From RGIG8306 sp964426655 (lineage in GTDB: Bacteria > Bacillota > Clostridia > Lachnospirales > Lachnospiraceae): DNA of 64,000 nt. The stretch is taken from assembly GCA_964426655.1 (NCBI GenBank), contig CAYRQT010000002.1, positions 62,001 through 126,000 on the forward strand. Direction: 5' to 3'. How positions within the stretch are numbered: the stretch's first letter is position 1; each line of letters begins with the position of its first letter. Made by a program: the position numbers and the translations under genes. Below are positions 54,319 through 62,971 of this stretch, one piece after another. Under the pieces are notes generated by a model. That model was not told the DNA's origin. It was given only the letters and a program-made list of their open reading frames with translations, and did not search any database.

Positions 54319-55707
54319 ATGGAAAAGACAATGGATAAGGTAGTCGCCCTGGCAAAATCCAGAGGATTTGTATATCCAGGCTCTGAAATTTACGGAGGGC
54401 TGGCCAACACATGGGATTACGGCAACCTGGGTGTGGAATTGAAGAACAATGTGAAAAAGGCATGGTGGCAGAAATTTATCATGGAAAGTCCCTATAATGT
54501 TGGGGTGGACTGTGCCATTTTAATGAATCCTCAGACATGGGTGGCTTCCGGACATCTGGGTGGATTTTCCGATCCCCTGATGGACTGTAAAGCCTGCCGG
54601 GAGAGATTTCGTGCAGATAAGCTGATTGAAGACTATAATGAAGAAAACCATATCTCTTTTGAAAATCCGGTGGATTCCTGGACAAAGGAAGAAATGAAGG
54701 CTTACATTGAGGAAAAGAAAATCTCCTGTCCTTCCTGCGGAAAACATGACTTTACGGATATCCGGGAATTTAATCTGATGTTCAAAACCTTTCAGGGGGT
54801 CACGGAAGACGCCAAAAACACGGTATATCTTCGACCGGAAACGGCACAGGGCATTTTTGTGAACTTCAAAAATGTGCAAAGAACCTCCAGAAAAAAAATT
54901 CCGTTCGGCATCGGGCAGGTGGGAAAATCCTTCCGAAATGAAATCACACCGGGGAATTTTACTTTCCGTACCCGGGAATTTGAGCAGATGGAGCTGGAAT
55001 TTTTTTGTAAGCCTGACACGGATCTGGAGTGGTTTGCGTATTGGAAGGCCTTTTGTATCAACTGGCTGAAGGCCCTTGGCATTCCGGATGAGGAAATGCG
55101 TGTCCGTGATCACCTGCCGGAAGAGCTGGCTTTCTACAGCAAGGCCACCAGCGACATCGAATTCCTGTTTCCGTTTGGATGGGGAGAACTGTGGGGCATT
55201 GCAGACCGTACGGACTATGACCTCACCCAGCATCAGAATACGTCCGGACAGGATCTTTCCTACTTTGATGATGAATCAAAGGAGCGGTATATTCCATATG
55301 TCATTGAACCCTCTCTTGGAGCAGACCGAGTGGCTCTGGCGTTTTTATGTGCGGCCTATGATGAAGAAACCCTTCCTGAAGGGGATGTGCGTACAGTGCT
55401 TCACTTCCATCCGGCCATTGCCCCTGTAAAGGCCGGCATCCTGCCCCTGTCCAAAAAACTGGGAGAAGGTGCCGAAAAAATCTATGCAGAGCTCTCCAAA
55501 TATTTTAACTGTGAATATGATGACCGGGGGAACATCGGAAAAAGATACCGCAGACAGGATGAAATAGGAACCCCCTTCTGCATCACCTATGATTTTGATT
55601 CGGAAACAGATGGAAAAGTAACGGTCCGGGATCGGGATACCATGGCTCAGGAAAGAGTGGCAATTGCGGATCTGCGGGCGTACATTGAGTCCAGAATGGC
55701 ATTTTAG
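54319..55707 (+). CDS. glyS: Glycyl-tRNA synthetase (dimeric, class II)
   Basis: 462-aa alpha2-type GlyRS. Class II core: SRGFVYPGSEIYGGLANTWD, motif 2 in GQVGKSFRNEITPGNFTFRTREF, motif 3 in EPSLGADRVALAFL, and a C-terminal anticodon-binding domain. Cys pairs DCKACRE and CPSCGKH sit in the insertion. No T-box precedes it; only a 35-base intergenic region with GGAGG is present. Charges tRNA(Gly). Confidence 0.96.
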   Translation: MEKTMDKVVALAKSRGFVYPGSEIYGGLANTWDYGNLGVELKNNVKKAWWQKFIMESPYNVGVDCAILMNPQTWVASGHLGGFSDPLMDCKACRERFRADKLIEDYNEENHISFENPVDSWTKEEMKAYIEEKKISCPSCGKHDFTDIREFNLMFKTFQGVTEDAKNTVYLRPETAQGIFVNFKNVQRTSRKKIPFGIGQVGKSFRNEITPGNFTFRTREFEQMELEFFCKPDTDLEWFAYWKAFCINWLKALGIPDEEMRVRDHLPEELAFYSKATSDIEFLFPFGWGELWGIADRTDYDLTQHQNTSGQDLSYFDDESKERYIPYVIEPSLGADRVALAFLCAAYDEETLPEGDVRTVLHFHPAIAPVKAGILPLSKKLGEGAEKIYAELSKYFNCEYDDRGNIGKRYRRQDEIGTPFCITYDFDSETDGKVTVRDRDTMAQERVAIADLRAYIESRMAF

Positions 55708-55728
55708 GAGAAACTCCGGGAGGAAAAA

Positions 55729-56043
55729 ATGACCAGTAAAGATAGACTGACTTTAGGCATACTCGTAGCTCTATTTGGCGTGTTATTGGGTATGAAAGCT
55801 CTGAATATTGTATCCACCATCTTTTTTCCGGGCTGGTGGACCCTGTTTATCATCATACCTGCATTGGTCAGCATCATTAAGAACAAGGCAGGTCTGGGTA
55901 ATATGCTGCTGTTGTTGTTTGGGGTGTATCTGCTTCTGGATCAGCAGTCCTGGATTCAGATTAATATCTGGCCCTTTGTCCTTCCCGCAGTATTTCTGGT
56001 AGCCGGGATCAGTCTGATTGTTTCTGCCATACGTAAAAAATAA
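55729..56043 (+). CDS. Small membrane protein (LiaF/LiaI-like transmembrane domain)
   Basis: 104-aa protein with about four hydrophobic helices (LGILVALFGVLLGMKAL, WWTLFIIIPALVSII, NMLLLLFGVYLLL, IWPFVLPAVFLVAGISLIV) and a basic C terminus. The pattern with Trp before helices 2 and 4 is like the transmembrane part of LiaF/LiaI or DUF5668 proteins. No soluble domain. RBS GGGAGG. Function unknown. Confidence 0.7.
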   Translation: MTSKDRLTLGILVALFGVLLGMKALNIVSTIFFPGWWTLFIIIPALVSIIKNKAGLGNMLLLLFGVYLLLDQQSWIQINIWPFVLPAVFLVAGISLIVSAIRKK

Positions 56044-56056
56044 CAGATTTTTAGAG

Positions 56057-56092
56057 AAAAAGAGCTTCATCGAAACTGATGAAGCTCCTTTT
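56057..56092. terminator. Bidirectional terminator overlapping the DUF4250 gene end
   Basis: GAGCTTCATC (56062-56071) pairs with GATGAAGCTC (56078-56087), with an A-run before and CTTTT after. On the minus strand it contains the last codons and stop of the DUF4250 gene. Confidence 0.8.
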
Positions 56093-56243
56093 CGTAATGA
56101 TAGTCAATCGCAGCCAGACGGCTACACAGTTCCTCTTCGGAAATGTTTTCTGCCTCACAGAACAGAGACAGCGTGGGGTAGAAATCCCGTAGCTGTGTAT
56201 TGACATAACTTAGCAGGATAAAAGGGTCTTTAGGCAAAGACAT
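56067..56243 (-). CDS. DUF4250 domain-containing small protein
   Basis: 58-aa protein matching DUF4250 almost end to end: LPKDPFILLSYVNTQLRDFY, then a helix-turn-helix-like ISEEELCSRLAAIDYHY. No known function. ATG 56243 follows GGGAGG with a five-base gap. Has its own promoter, and its coding end forms part of the terminator. Confidence 0.85.
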   Translation of the reverse strand: MSLPKDPFILLSYVNTQLRDFYPTLSLFCEAENISEEELCSRLAAIDYHYEKELHQFR

Positions 56244-56278
56244 AGGCACCTCCCATATACTCTATTCAGGACAGAAAG

Positions 56279-56307
56279 AGTATAGCTTACTTATTAGGAG
56301 GAGGCAA
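56279..56307 (-). promoter_or_regulatory. Promoter of the DUF4250 gene
   Basis: On the minus strand TTGCCT (56302-56307), 17-base spacer, TATACT (56279-56284). Confidence 0.6.
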
Positions 56308-56378
56308 TGATTTGCAGGAAGATATGAAATTAAGTACAAAAAAAAGAAAAATACAGGAGAGTTTTCCCAAAAAACGGC

Positions 56379-56406
56379 TTTACCTTCCCGGGAAATATGG
56401 TATAAT
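56379..56406 (+). promoter_or_regulatory. ppdK promoter
   Basis: Consensus TATAAT (56401-56406) with TTTACC (56379-56384) 16 bases upstream. The leader of about 70 bases contains a small hairpin GCGG-AGTA-CCGC and a strong RBS AGGAGG. Confidence 0.6.
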
Positions 56407-56485
56407 ATTAAGGCGAAATGTGGCGTTGTGTCCATATTAATAGCATAGCGGAGTACCGCTTAAATATTTAGGAGGTCAATACACG

Positions 56486-59107
56486 ATGAAATGGGTTTAT
56501 CTATTTAAAGAAGGTAGCGCAGATATGAAAAACCTTCTTGGTGGAAAAGGGGCTAACCTGGCAGAAATGACCAATCTTGGTTTACCAATTCCTCAGGGCT
56601 TCACAGTTACCACAGAAGCTTGTACCGACTACTACAACAATGGCAAGAAAATCAGCGAAGAAGTTGAAGGACAGATTTTTGCTGCATTGGCAGAGCTGGA
56701 GAAGCTGCAGGGCAAGACATTTGGTGATACAGAAGATCCATTATTAGTTTCCGTGCGTTCCGGTGCCAGAGCCTCCATGCCTGGTATGATGGATACCATC
56801 CTTAACCTTGGTCTGAATGATGTGGCAGTGGAAGGTTTTGCAAAGAAGACCGGAAACCCCAGATTCGCATACGATTCCTACAGAAGATTTATTCAGATGT
56901 TCTCTGACGTTGTCATGGAAATGAGCAAGACCTTTTTTGAAGGCATCCTTGACGATGTGAAAAAGGAAAAAGGTGCAAAATTCGATACAGATTTGACTGC
57001 AGATGACCTGAAAGAAGTAATTGCAAAATACAAATCCATTTATAAAGAAAAAATGGGCGCTGAGTTCCCTCAGGATCCTAAGGTTCAGCTGATGGAAGCT
57101 GTAAAGGCTGTATTCCGTTCCTGGGATAACCCTCGTGCCATCGTGTATCGCCGTATGAACGATATCCCCGGCGACTGGGGTACCGCTGTAAACGTACAGG
57201 CCATGGTATTTGGTAACATGGGTAATACCTCCGGTACAGGTGTAGCTTTCACCAGAAACCCTTCTACCGGTGCAAACGGCATTTATGGAGAATATCTGAT
57301 CAATGCACAGGGTGAGGACGTTGTTGCAGGTATCCGTACACCGCAGCCCATCACCAAGCTGGCAGAGGATCTTCCGGAGTGCTACAAGGAATTTATGGAA
57401 ATTGCGCATAAACTGGAAAATCACTATCGTGATATGCAGGATATGGAGTTCACTATTCAGGAAGGAAAACTGTACTTCCTGCAGACTCGTAACGGAAAGA
57501 GAACCGCACCTGCTGCTCTGCAGATCGCATGCGATCTGGTAGATGAAGGCAAGATTACACCTGAGGAAGCTGTTCTTCGTATCGAGGCAAAGTCTCTGGA
57601 TCAGCTGCTGCATCCCACATTTGATGCTGCTTCCCTGAAGGCTGGAGAAGTAATCGGTGCTGCATTGCCCGCATCTCCCGGTGCTGCTGCTGGTAAAGTT
57701 TACTTTACTGCAGAAGATGCTAAAAACGCTGCAGAAAAGGGTGAAAGAGTGGTTCTGGTTCGTCTGGAAACTTCTCCTGAAGACATCGAAGGTATGCATG
57801 CTGCAGAAGGTATCCTGACCGTTCGTGGTGGTATGACTTCTCACGCAGCCGTTGTTGCCCGTGGTATGGGTACTGCTTGCGTATCTGGTTGCGGTGACAT
57901 TAAAATTGACGAAGAAGCCAAGCATTTTGAACTTGGTGGACATAAAATTGTTGAAGGAGATTATATCTCCCTGGATGGCTCCACAGGTAAAATTTATTTT
58001 GGAGACATCAAGACTGTTCCGGCTTCAGTATCCGGCAATTTTGCCAGAATTATGGAGTGGGCCGATCAGTACAGGACACTGAAGGTTCGTACAAATGCAG
58101 ATACACCTGCAGATACCAAGAATGCTGTTAAGCTTGGTGCAGAAGGTATTGGTCTTTGCCGTACAGAGCATATGTTCTTTGAACCGGAAAGAATTCCGAA
58201 GATTCGTAAGATGATCCTTTCCGAAACCGTTGAAGGAAGAGAAGCTGCTCTGGAGGAGCTGTTGGTATTCCAGAAGGCAGACTTTAAGGCAATGTATGAG
58301 GCACTGGAAGGTCGTCCTATGACCGTTCGTTATCTGGATCCGCCTTTGCATGAGTTCGTTCCCACTGAGGAAAAGGACATTGAAGAGCTGGCTGAGGATA
58401 TGAACCTGACTGTTGAACATGTAAAGGCTGTTTGCGATTCTTTACATGAGTTTAACCCTATGATGGGTCACAGAGGTTGCCGTCTGGCCGTTACCTATCC
58501 TGAAATCGCCAGAATGCAGACCCGTGCCGTAATGGAAGCTGCTATTGAAGTTAAGGCTGAAAAAGGCTATGACATTGTTCCCGAAATTATGATTCCTCTG
58601 GTTTGCGAGAAGAAGGAATTACAGTTCGTTAAGAAAATTGTTGTGGAAACCGCTGAGCAGGTGAAGAAGGAAAAGAATTCCGACATTCAGTATCACATCG
58701 GTACCATGATCGAAATTCCTCGTGCAGCTCTTCTGGCTGATGAAATTGCAGAAGAAGCTGAGTTCTTCTCCTTTGGTACTAACGACCTTACCCAGATGAC
58801 CTTCGGATTCTCCCGTGATGATGCTGGTAAGTTCCTGGATCAGTACTACAAGGCTAAGATTTTTGAATCCGATCCATTTGCTCGTCTGGATCAGAACGGT
58901 GTTGGACAGCTGGTTAAAATGGCTGCTGAGAAGGGACGTAAGACTCGTCCTGACATCAAACTGGGTATCTGTGGTGAGCATGGTGGTGATCCCAGCTCTG
59001 TAGAGTTCTGCCACAAGATTGGCCTGAACTATGTATCCTGCAGTCCTTTCCGTGTGCCCATCGCACGTCTTGCAGCTGCACAGGCTGCACTTTCAAACAA
59101 GAAGTAA
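56486..59107 (+). CDS. ppdK: Pyruvate, phosphate dikinase
   Basis: 873-aa enzyme interconverting pyruvate+ATP+Pi and PEP+AMP+PPi; in anaerobes it serves glycolysis or gluconeogenesis. N-terminal ATP-grasp (GGKGANLAEMTNLGLPIPQGF), phospho-histidine domain with GGMTSHAAVVARGMGTACV (His about 455), and the C-terminal PEP barrel with FGTNDLTQMTFGFSRDD and catalytic Cys in GICGEHGGDP. Codon choice differs from neighbours: GGT, GTT, CGT, GCT and TCC dominate, a sign of very high expression. Confidence 0.97.
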   Translation: MKWVYLFKEGSADMKNLLGGKGANLAEMTNLGLPIPQGFTVTTEACTDYYNNGKKISEEVEGQIFAALAELEKLQGKTFGDTEDPLLVSVRSGARASMPGMMDTILNLGLNDVAVEGFAKKTGNPRFAYDSYRRFIQMFSDVVMEMSKTFFEGILDDVKKEKGAKFDTDLTADDLKEVIAKYKSIYKEKMGAEFPQDPKVQLMEAVKAVFRSWDNPRAIVYRRMNDIPGDWGTAVNVQAMVFGNMGNTSGTGVAFTRNPSTGANGIYGEYLINAQGEDVVAGIRTPQPITKLAEDLPECYKEFMEIAHKLENHYRDMQDMEFTIQEGKLYFLQTRNGKRTAPAALQIACDLVDEGKITPEEAVLRIEAKSLDQLLHPTFDAASLKAGEVIGAALPASPGAAAGKVYFTAEDAKNAAEKGERVVLVRLETSPEDIEGMHAAEGILTVRGGMTSHAAVVARGMGTACVSGCGDIKIDEEAKHFELGGHKIVEGDYISLDGSTGKIYFGDIKTVPASVSGNFARIMEWADQYRTLKVRTNADTPADTKNAVKLGAEGIGLCRTEHMFFEPERIPKIRKMILSETVEGREAALEELLVFQKADFKAMYEALEGRPMTVRYLDPPLHEFVPTEEKDIEELAEDMNLTVEHVKAVCDSLHEFNPMMGHRGCRLAVTYPEIARMQTRAVMEAAIEVKAEKGYDIVPEIMIPLVCEKKELQFVKKIVVETAEQVKKEKNSDIQYHIGTMIEIPRAALLADEIAEEAEFFSFGTNDLTQMTFGFSRDDAGKFLDQYYKAKIFESDPFARLDQNGVGQLVKMAAEKGRKTRPDIKLGICGEHGGDPSSVEFCHKIGLNYVSCSPFRVPIARLAAAQAALSNKK

Positions 59108-59156
59108 TGGTATTTCAATACCGTTAATTCTATCATACACACATATGATATATAGG

Positions 59157-59187
59157 AAAAACCGGAGGACATTGTCCTCCGGTTTTT
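59157..59187. terminator. ppdK terminator
   Basis: AAAAACCGGAGGAC (59157-59170) pairs with GTCCTCCGGTTTTT (59174-59187), loop ATT. Perfect stem and T-run. Confidence 0.93.
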
Positions 59188-59337
59188 CTACATTCAGGTA
59201 GAGAAGCATTAGGTGAAAAATACAAAACCATCATTAGAAATTCAATTTAAAAATATGATAAAAAGCTATATTTTATACAGAAAACCAAAAGAAAACCCGT
59301 ATAAGAAAAAATACAATAAACATTGGGAAATTAAGAC

Positions 59338-59351
59338 TGGAAACGTTCCCC
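59338..59351 (+). promoter_or_regulatory. CRE-like site upstream of glycerol dehydrogenase
   Basis: TGGAAACGTTCCCC agrees with most fixed positions of the catabolite-responsive element (TGWNANCGNTNNCA) and lies just upstream of the -35. Upstream placement would suit activation. The rest of the 335-base stretch before the gene shows only the ppdK terminator, an AT-rich segment and the promoter. Confidence 0.35.
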
Positions 59352-59356
59352 AAAAC

Positions 59357-59385
59357 TTGAAACCTGTTTGTTAAAATGCTATCAT
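59357..59385 (+). promoter_or_regulatory. Promoter of glycerol dehydrogenase gene
   Basis: TTGAAA (59357-59362), 17-base spacer, TATCAT (59380-59385). Confidence 0.65.
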
Positions 59386-59442
59386 TCCTATTGAAGCGAT
59401 AAACTTTTAACAAAAATTTGTTCTCGGAAGGATGGTTTGAGC

Positions 59443-60537
59443 ATGGCTGTAATGAAACTATTTAGAGCACCTTTAAAGTATGTGCAGGGAAAGGGCGCCT
59501 TGTACAATGTGTATGATGAACTGAAAGATCTGGGATCCTCTTTCCTTTTTGTCTGTAGCAACAGTGGGTACAGGGCTTGCAAAGAAAAGATTGAAAAAAG
59601 CTTTGAAGGAAAAGGGGCAAAGCTGCATTTTGAAATTTTTGGAGGCATCAGTTCCTTAGGGGAAATTGAGAAAATGCGAAAAATAGTGAGAGAGGAGAGC
59701 ATTGAAACAGTAGTGGGCGTGGGAGGCGGTTCTGCCATTGATACGGCAAAGGCAACGGCTTACTATGAGAAGGTACCGGTAGCCATTATTCCTACGGTAT
59801 GTGCAACGGATGCCCCTTGCACCGGCCTATCTGTTATTTATAAAGATGATGGTACTTTTGATTCCTATCTTTTCTATCCCAGAAATCCGGAAGCTGTTAT
59901 TGTGGACAGCGAGGTGATTGCCAATGGGCCCACTAAATTTCTGGTAGCGGGCATGGGCGATGCACTGGGCACTTACTTTGAAGCCAGAGCCTGCGTGAAA
60001 ACAGATTCCCCCAGCCTGGAAAACGGCGGCATTATGCATTCTGCCATGGCTCTTTGTGAACTCTGTTATAAAACACTGCTGAAAAATGGCTATCAGGCCA
60101 AGCTTTCTTCCGAGCAGAATCTGGTAACCCCTGCACTGGAGGCCATTATTGAAGCCAACACCTATTTAAGCGGTGTGGGAGCAGACAATGGCGGCCTGTG
60201 TGTGGCTCACTCTGTATACAATGGTTTCACCGCACTGGAAGAGTGCGAAAGCACGGCCCATGGTTCACTTGTGGCTTATGGAACCATCACCCAGCTCTTA
60301 CTGGAGAATGCCCCCAGGGAAGAGCTGAAGGAAGTGATGGATTTCTGCTTCAGCGTGGGATTGCCGGTTACATTAAAGGAACTTGGCGTAACAGATGTGA
60401 GCAGGGTTCACATCGCGGCAGAGAAAGCCTGTGTGGAAGGTGAGACCATTCACAATCTGTCAGGGGATGTAACACCGGATCAGCTCTATGATGCCTTATT
60501 GCTGGCAGATATGCTGGGACAGGCTTATTTCAATTAA
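59443..60537 (+). CDS. gldA: Glycerol dehydrogenase-like NAD-dependent alcohol dehydrogenase
   Basis: 364-aa iron/zinc-dependent dehydrogenase of the GldA group. NAD motif VVGVGGGSAIDTAKA (about residue 90), then metal ligands Asp in GMGDALGTYFEAR, His in VAHSVYNG and His in STAHGSLVAYG. Oxidises glycerol to dihydroxyacetone or related diols/hydroxyketones. ATG 59443 chosen; TTG 59437 is an alternative. Single gene with its own promoter and terminator. Confidence 0.9.
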   Translation: MAVMKLFRAPLKYVQGKGALYNVYDELKDLGSSFLFVCSNSGYRACKEKIEKSFEGKGAKLHFEIFGGISSLGEIEKMRKIVREESIETVVGVGGGSAIDTAKATAYYEKVPVAIIPTVCATDAPCTGLSVIYKDDGTFDSYLFYPRNPEAVIVDSEVIANGPTKFLVAGMGDALGTYFEARACVKTDSPSLENGGIMHSAMALCELCYKTLLKNGYQAKLSSEQNLVTPALEAIIEANTYLSGVGADNGGLCVAHSVYNGFTALEECESTAHGSLVAYGTITQLLLENAPREELKEVMDFCFSVGLPVTLKELGVTDVSRVHIAAEKACVEGETIHNLSGDVTPDQLYDALLLADMLGQAYFN

Positions 60538-60551
60538 TCAGTGGCTCCATT

Positions 60552-60592
60552 AAAAAAGGGAAGGGACCGTTATTATGGTCCCTTCCCTTTTC
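60552..60592. terminator. Bidirectional rho-independent terminator
   Basis: AAAAGGGAAGGGACC (60554-60568) pairs with GGTCCCTTCCCTTTT (60577-60591) with an eight-base loop, between the convergent gldA (+) and the surface protein gene (-). Confidence 0.92.
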
Positions 60593-60601
60593 ATAGCCGG
60601 A

Positions 60602-61618
60602 TTATGGCTGTGGAGAAAAATACCGGATGGTAAAGTCCAGTGTACCGGTGTAAGTACCGGGAGCAGTGGTGGAATCTGTTACAGTAACCAGTCCAGCCAG
60701 TGTATCCCCGGTCTGGGTCAGATGCTTACTCTCCAGCGTGTTGGTAAAGCTCAGAGAGACAGTGCCGTTAGAAAGCGTACCGGCTGTATCGGCTGTTACC
60801 GTAACATAGGCACCGCTTTCCAGAACAAAATCCTCAGCCTTCACTTCGTAAGCGCCTGTCTTTGTAGAAGGATCCACCTGAATAGAAGCAGGAATAACCA
60901 CTTCATATCCCCCTTCTACAGTGTAAATCACTGTAGAAGTTTGAACGGTGTTGTCTTCGCCCTCATTGGAAACTGAAGAGGAATCGTCAAGGGTCAGACT
61001 ATCCCAATCAATGGTCAGTGTAGAAGCATAAGTGCCAGCTGTTGCATTTTCATTGGGCATGGTGAACTGTACTCCCATTACCTGGCTGTTGATGAAAAAG
61101 GTCAGGTTATAGGTATCTGACATATGAGTGAGTGGGAAGGTGATGCTGTTGACATATTGAACCATTTCGTCATCAGGATTGGCAACAGTTTCTTCACTCA
61201 AAGTGTAGGTTACGCCCTCTGTGACTAAAGTTTCTCCGTCAGCTTCATAAATGCCGATGGTGCCATCCGTAATGCCTCTGCTGTTACCAGGATTATTAGG
61301 GGTGGCATCAATAAAGGTAAGCGCCTCCAAGCCATATATGGTTAAATTACCGTTGGAGAAATTTAAAGTGGCAAAGGTATTTCCTGTGCCGTCAGAGGTT
61401 ATGGTTATTTTGTCATCAAATAGACCTCCGCCTCCAAACTCGACACCGTTCATGGCAGAGACATAGCAGGACAACGCAGCATCACCGGTATATGTGCCAG
61501 CGGCAATCGGTCCACTGGGGGCCGCAAAAGCGGAGATGGGGGCAGATGCCACCACCATGGCTGCAGCTGTAGCGGCAGCCAGAAGTTTTCTTCCGATGGA
61601 AGTATGTGTATGCATCAT
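60602..61618 (-). CDS. Secreted two-domain surface protein (NEAT-like plus beta-sandwich domain)
   Basis: 338-aa exported protein. Signal peptide: KLLAAATAAAMVVASAP with cleavage near SAFA-AP. Residues about 35-190 (AAGTYTGDAALSCYVSAMNG, TYNLTFFINSQVMGVQFTMP) have the strand order of NEAT-type haem-binding domains, though the YxxxY haem motif is only YxxxF. Residues about 225-338 (VEGGYEVVIPASIQVDPSTK ... GTYTGTLDFTIRY) form a WxL-like beta-sandwich repeat found in many Firmicutes surface proteins. No LPXTG. ATG 61618 has AAAGGAG seven bases upstream. Last gene of the uptake operon, so a role in ligand capture is suggested. Confidence 0.65.
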   Translation of the reverse strand: MMHTHTSIGRKLLAAATAAAMVVASAPISAFAAPSGPIAAGTYTGDAALSCYVSAMNGVEFGGGGLFDDKITITSDGTGNTFATLNFSNGNLTIYGLEALTFIDATPNNPGNSRGITDGTIGIYEADGETLVTEGVTYTLSEETVANPDDEMVQYVNSITFPLTHMSDTYNLTFFINSQVMGVQFTMPNENATAGTYASTLTIDWDSLTLDDSSSVSNEGEDNTVQTSTVIYTVEGGYEVVIPASIQVDPSTKTGAYEVKAEDFVLESGAYVTVTADTAGTLSNGTVSLSFTNTLESKHLTQTGDTLAGLVTVTDSTTAPGTYTGTLDFTIRYFSPQP

Positions 61619-61689
61619 AAATGCACTCCTTTCAGCGCCTGTTGGCGCAAACATATATTTGTTCAAGCGGATAAAACCGCAGTAGAACC

Positions 61690-62166
61690 TTATTGAACCA
61701 CCAGATCAAAGGGAACATTGGCTCCGTTTAAAGGGGTATAGTCCTCCATGGAATAGGTGCTGTAGTGAATAAGGGCCGAATATGTGCCCGGTTCCAGAAC
61801 CCTGGTCAGCTCAATTTCATACAAATGCTGTCCAGGTGCAACAAATCTGGACTGATAAAGGATTTCCTGGGTGTCTTCCAGCAACAGGCTGATTTCAAAA
61901 TAGCAGGCGTTTCCCTCAGGATTATATAAATCCGTCTGTACAATGGGCGATGCAGAGGAAAAGGTCATCTTGGTAAAGCCTGGAATGGTGATGGAAGACT
62001 GGAGGTCTGAAACAGCAGTGGTGGTCTGAGGGGGTTCAAAGAGTACCTCCACATTTTCCTGTAAAAGCCTGTATCCAAAACGAAGGAAGAGAAACAGGCA
62101 TAGCAGGAGCAGTGCACCACATAAAAGCAATGTCAAACCTAAACGTTTTCTTTTCTCATCAGACAT
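61690..62166 (-). CDS. Membrane-anchored extracellular protein of the uptake operon
   Basis: 158-aa protein with a charged N terminus, one helix at about residues 10-32, and an outside beta-rich domain (SSITIPGFTKMTFSSAS, DLYNPEGNACYFEISLLLED, PGQHLYEIELTRVLEPGTYSA). Similar proteins accompany the beta-sandwich surface proteins of Lachnospiraceae (recalled). ATG 62166 has AAAGGAG seven bases before it and overlaps the ATPase gene by eight bases. The 71-base gap to the surface protein holds two small hairpins (GCGG/CCGC and GCGCC/GGCGC) but no promoter that I can see. Confidence 0.65.
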   Translation of the reverse strand: MSDEKRKRLGLTLLLCGALLLLCLFLFLRFGYRLLQENVEVLFEPPQTTTAVSDLQSSITIPGFTKMTFSSASPIVQTDLYNPEGNACYFEISLLLEDTQEILYQSRFVAPGQHLYEIELTRVLEPGTYSALIHYSTYSMEDYTPLNGANVPFDLVVQ

Positions 62167-62971
62167 GGGGGTTCTCCTTTGGATAAAAATAGTATTGAGG
62201 AATGCCCTCCCGGAAAAAAGGCACTGCATCTATCTGAAATACAGATTGTAAAAGTGTATGATCCAGCCCGGATGAGGAGGGAGCATTGGAAAGAATCCTC
62301 CCTTTCTGCATCAGAAAAATATGTTGGCTGTACCGGAGGGCCTGATTGATGTCGTGCATTACCATTACGGTGGTTTTTCTTTTTTCCCGGGGCAAATGGT
62401 TGAGCAATTCCAGGATTTCCAGCTGATAATGAATGTCCAGATAGGTGGTAATCTCATCCAGAAGCAGCACTTCTGTCTCTTGGGCAAAGGCCATTGCCAG
62501 CCAGACCCGCTGGAGCTGACCACCGGAAAGTCTGGAAACGGGGCTTTGCCGGATGCTTTCAATGCCCATAAGGGAAATGGACTCATCAATGGCTCTATGG
62601 TCGTTTTCGGAAAGGGCGCCCCCAAAACGCCTGTGGTGAGGAAGGCGGCCTAAAGCAACCAGAGTTTCTACGCTATACTCACCAGGGGCATCATTTTGCT
62701 GATGAACAATGGCAATGTGCCGGGCCCGCTTTCGGGAAGGGATGGCAGAAACAGGCATATTTCCCAGACAGGCAACTCCTTTTTGGGGCGTCAGCAAACC
62801 GGAAAGTAAATAAAGGAGCGTGGATTTTCCGCATCCATTTGGACCGATAATGGCAGTAACCTCTCCGGGAGAGAAGGTACAGCTCAGCTGATTCATAAGA
62901 AGGGGAGCCTGATGGTAAGAAAAGGAAACATTTTGCAAAGATAGTGGAGCATTATTTTCTATGGTGTCCAT
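62159..62971 (-). CDS. Iron/haem/cobalamin-type ABC transporter ATP-binding protein (FecE/BtuD-like)
   Basis: 270-aa ATPase: Walker A GPNGCGKST near residue 42, Q-loop VHQQNDAPGEYSVETLVALG, signature VSRLSGGQLQRVW, Walker B VLLLDEITTYLD and switch His VMVMHDINQAL. This is the FecE/FhuC class. The gene overlaps the permease gene by 20 bases. Confidence 0.92.
   Translation of the reverse strand: MDTIENNAPLSLQNVSFSYHQAPLLMNQLSCTFSPGEVTAIIGPNGCGKSTLLYLLSGLLTPQKGVACLGNMPVSAIPSRKRARHIAIVHQQNDAPGEYSVETLVALGRLPHHRRFGGALSENDHRAIDESISLMGIESIRQSPVSRLSGGQLQRVWLAMAFAQETEVLLLDEITTYLDIHYQLEILELLNHLPREKRKTTVMVMHDINQALRYSQHIFLMQKGRILSNAPSSSGLDHTLLQSVFQIDAVPFFREGIPQYYFYPKENPHV

Noticed and set aside
56294..56331. 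Six-codon leader peptide MICRKI with a strong upstream AGGAGGAGG
   Set aside because: It lies before the predicted ppdK promoter and overlaps the minus-strand promoter of the DUF4250 gene; no attenuator structure follows.
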